NCBI GenBank assembly: GCA_012797725.1
Contig: JAAZON010000511.1
Coordinates: forward strand, 1-7,372
DNA: 7,372 nt
Origin: SAR324 cluster bacterium
GTDB lineage: Bacteria > Bdellovibrionota > UBA2361 > JAAZON01
Direction: 5' to 3'
Part shown: positions 6,410 to 7,372 of the stretch, in pieces
Layout of the letters: every line of letters starts with the position of its first letter
How positions within the stretch are numbered: the stretch's first letter is position 1
Notes under the pieces: model-generated
The model's database searches: none
What the model saw: the letters and a program-made list of their open reading frames with translations, nothing else
Told to the model about the DNA's origin: nothing
Translations under genes and position numbers: made by a program

Positions 6410-7037
6410 AGATCATAAATTGATGTTACAAGGGCTAAAAAGTCTTCTTAATGAACAGCAAGATTTTAAGATAGTTGGAGAAGCTGAAAATGGGGAAGAA
6501 GGACTTCGACTAGTTAAAGAATTAAAGCCTGAAATAGTAATTCTAGATGTCATGCTTCCCTCAATGAGTGGAATTGATGTGGCCAAAGAAATCTCTAACT
6601 TGAACTATCAGACAAAAATTGTTGCTATATCTGCTTATTCCAACCGACATTTCGTACTTGAGCTCTTAAAGGCGGGTGCTGCTGCATATTTGCTTAAGCA
6701 GGATGCCCTTGAAAGTCTCGTCCAAGCTATACATGCGGCAATTCAAGGTGAGTCGATTTATTTGAGTTCACGAATCAAACAGCTTGTTGTTGATAACTTT
6801 GCCAATAAATATGCGACTAATGGGATCCAAGCTCCTAGTCAACTCTCAGAACGTGAATTTCAGATCCTCCAATACTTACTTCAAGGTAAGTCTTCAAAAG
6901 AGATTGCGGCGGATGCAAATTTAAGTTTGAAGACTATCTCAGGTTACAGAACTCAGATTATGAAAAAATTAGGAGTCCAAAATATTGTTGAATTAGTCAA
7001 ATATGCCCTGAAAGAAGGCTTGATTCCGCTTGATTGA
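6384..7037 (+). CDS. NarL/FixJ family response regulator (REC plus LuxR-type HTH)
   Basis: The 217-residue protein has the standard NarL layout. The receiver domain (3-120) has acidic pocket Glu9-Asp10 (LIEDH), phospho-acceptor Asp55 (VILDVMLPSMSG), Ser83 (AISAYS) and Lys105 (YLLKQDA), so every residue needed for phosphorylation is present. A linker (121-150) leads to a LuxR/GerE helix-turn-helix (154-210): LSEREFQILQYLLQGKSSKE, then NLSLKTISGYRTQIMKKLG (179-197). It should bind DNA as a dimer when phosphorylated and act as a transcription factor. Targets are unknown. The start at ATG 6384 has a weak GAGATGAG upstream. The likely partner is the HisKA_3 homologue 173 bp upstream, in the same orientation. 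Because that protein looks unable to bind ATP normally, the phosphoryl source may be another kinase or a small donor such as acetyl phosphate; this is inference. Confidence 0.95.
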   Translation: MAINIVLIEDHKLMLQGLKSLLNEQQDFKIVGEAENGEEGLRLVKELKPEIVILDVMLPSMSGIDVAKEISNLNYQTKIVAISAYSNRHFVLELLKAGAAAYLLKQDALESLVQAIHAAIQGESIYLSSRIKQLVVDNFANKYATNGIQAPSQLSEREFQILQYLLQGKSSKEIAADANLSLKTISGYRTQIMKKLGVQNIVELVKYALKEGLIPLD

Positions 7038-7038
7038 G

Positions 7039-7084
7039 AGTCCAATGGGAAGTCCAATGGAAGTCCAATGGGGAAGTCCAATGG
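7039..7084 (+). repeat. Four direct repeats of AGTCCAATGG with variable G-runs
   Basis: Exact copies of AGTCCAATGG occur at 7039-7048, 7051-7060, 7062-7071 and 7075-7084. The spacers differ only because the G-run after CCAAT has 3, 2 and 4 G before the next AAG, which suggests polymerase slippage on a roughly 12-bp unit. The array begins one base after the regulator TGA. It could be a simple slippage tract, a protein-binding iteron-like array, or part of the boundary of the adjacent mobile element. Confidence 0.85.
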
Positions 7085-7119
7085 TGCCACCCTATTTTTT
7101 AGCAACTTTTGATTGATTT

Positions 7120-7158
7120 TTTCGATTACTAAGCGAACACGAACTTAGTTAATCGAAA
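7120..7158. repeat. Long imperfect hairpin just upstream of the transposase start
   Basis: TTTCGATTACTAAG (7120-7133) pairs with CTTAGTTAATCGAAA (7144-7158), giving a 14-bp stem with one bulged base and a 10-base loop. The T-run lies before the stem on the plus strand, and neither strand has a U-run after it, so it is not a typical terminator. It ends ten bases before the transposase ATG. IS200/IS605 and REP-associated Y1 transposases recognise end hairpins in single-stranded DNA, so a left-end or REP-like hairpin is the best reading. An operator is the alternative. Confidence 0.6.
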
Positions 7159-7168
7159 GAGAGGTCAA

Positions 7169-7372
7169 ATGAGAAACAGAAGGGATAGGAGAGCAGCCAA
7201 TAAACTTGTAGTCCATATAACTAACCGTACGGTGTCGGGCCTGCCATTTGTTTGCAGGCTTTTCATGTCGTTGATAATTCGAATGCTTCTTGCCAGAGCC
7301 CAGAGCCTCTTCCAAGTCCAAATCTGCCACTTTCAATGGATGGGGAATCATTTCCATATGATCCTAGCTGGA
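7169..7372 (+). CDS. IS200-like / REP-associated tyrosine (Y1) transposase, N-terminal part (cut by window edge)
   Basis: An ORF starting at ATG 7169 stays open for 68 codons to the window end. It has a good ribosome site, GAGAGG (7159-7164), four bases upstream. The protein begins with a basic stretch (MRNRRDRR), then HITNRTVSGLPF (16-27), the entry strand typical of Y1 transposases of the RAYT type. A helical segment follows (31-47), then ICHFQWMGNHFHMIL (52-66). NHFH supplies the HUH metal-binding pair His61-x-His63, matching the common MPNHVH block. The catalytic Tyr lies C-terminally and is outside the window, so I cannot say whether the gene is intact. Such enzymes cut and join single-stranded DNA at hairpin ends; RAYTs are linked to dispersal of REP elements. 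G+C here is about 46% by hand count, against about 34% in part of the kinase-like gene, which fits acquisition. The frame on the other strand at 7145-7357 is its shadow. Confidence 0.82.
   Translation, partial: MRNRRDRRAANKLVVHITNRTVSGLPFVCRLFMSLIIRMLLARAQSLFQVQICHFQWMGNHFHMILAG
7239..7263 (+). terminator. Terminator-like hairpin inside the transposase 5' coding region
   Basis: GCCTGC (7239-7244) pairs perfectly with GCAGGC (7254-7259) around a nine-base loop, extendable by two G-U pairs. TTTT follows (7260-7263). This resembles a short intrinsic terminator about 70 bases into the transposase gene. It may limit transposase expression, or be a by-product of codon choice. Confidence 0.3.

Noticed and set aside
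7039..7084. CRISPR array
   Set aside because: The repeats are 10 bp with 1-3 base spacers, far from CRISPR repeat-spacer geometry, and no cas gene is present.
7083..7100. GGTGCCACC followed by T6 as a terminator for the response regulator
   Set aside because: Only a 3-bp stem forms with an allowable loop, too weak to call a terminator despite the T-run.
7224..7233. Palindrome ACCGTACGGT inside the transposase gene
   Set aside because: It lies in coding sequence, is only 10 bp, and has no positional reason to be functional.
7145..7357. 70-codon minus-strand ORF at the right edge
   Set aside because: It is antisense to the transposase start, which has a ribosome site and a recognisable HUH motif. 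The minus-strand product shows no family features.

Overview
This is a 7.4-kb piece of an AT-rich bacterial chromosome. By hand count, sampled coding stretches are about one-third G+C. It carries six complete genes, the start of a seventh at the right edge, and possibly the tail of another at the left edge. A Gram-negative (diderm) bacterium is likely: there is a lipobox lipoprotein with a glycine zipper and no Asp after the lipidated Cys, and an hpf-rapZ pair of the kind found beside rpoN in proteobacteria and relatives. MetK, RapZ and the debranching enzyme are ordinary members of broad families, so I do not name a genus or phylum.

Layout. At 1-238 there is a possible upstream C-terminal tail, then a leader with a candidate sigma70 promoter and a 10-bp palindrome. 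hpf (239-553) and rapZ (555-1457) are almost certainly translationally coupled, since only one base separates the hpf stop from the rapZ GTG. A 95-bp gap that can fold into two small hairpins leads into metK (1553-2722). metK ends tail-to-tail, with overlapping stop codons, against a minus-strand glycine-zipper lipoprotein (2719-3144). A 265-bp divergent intergenic region follows. Next comes a GH133-type glycogen debranching enzyme (3410-5350), then a sensor-less NarX-type histidine kinase homologue whose ATP-binding domain looks degenerate (5440-6210), then an intact NarL/FixJ response regulator (6384-7037). Directly after the regulator stop lie four copies of AGTCCAATGG, a 14-bp-stem hairpin, and an ORF running off the right edge. 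That ORF encodes the N-terminal HUH half of an IS200-like/REP-associated (Y1) transposase.

How the parts may work together. hpf (ribosome hibernation), rapZ (nucleotide-binding regulator of cell-envelope amino-sugar supply in E. coli) and metK (S-adenosylmethionine supply) are housekeeping and stress functions. The debranching enzyme points to storage-glucan breakdown. The kinase-like protein and response regulator probably form one signalling module. The kinase-like protein keeps the phospho-accepting HDxxxQ helix but lacks recognisable N, G1 and G2 boxes, so it may act as a phosphatase or phosphotransfer partner rather than as an autokinase. The right end has the look of a mobile-element boundary: short repeats, a long hairpin and a transposase start, with higher G+C (about 46% by hand count) than the signalling genes.
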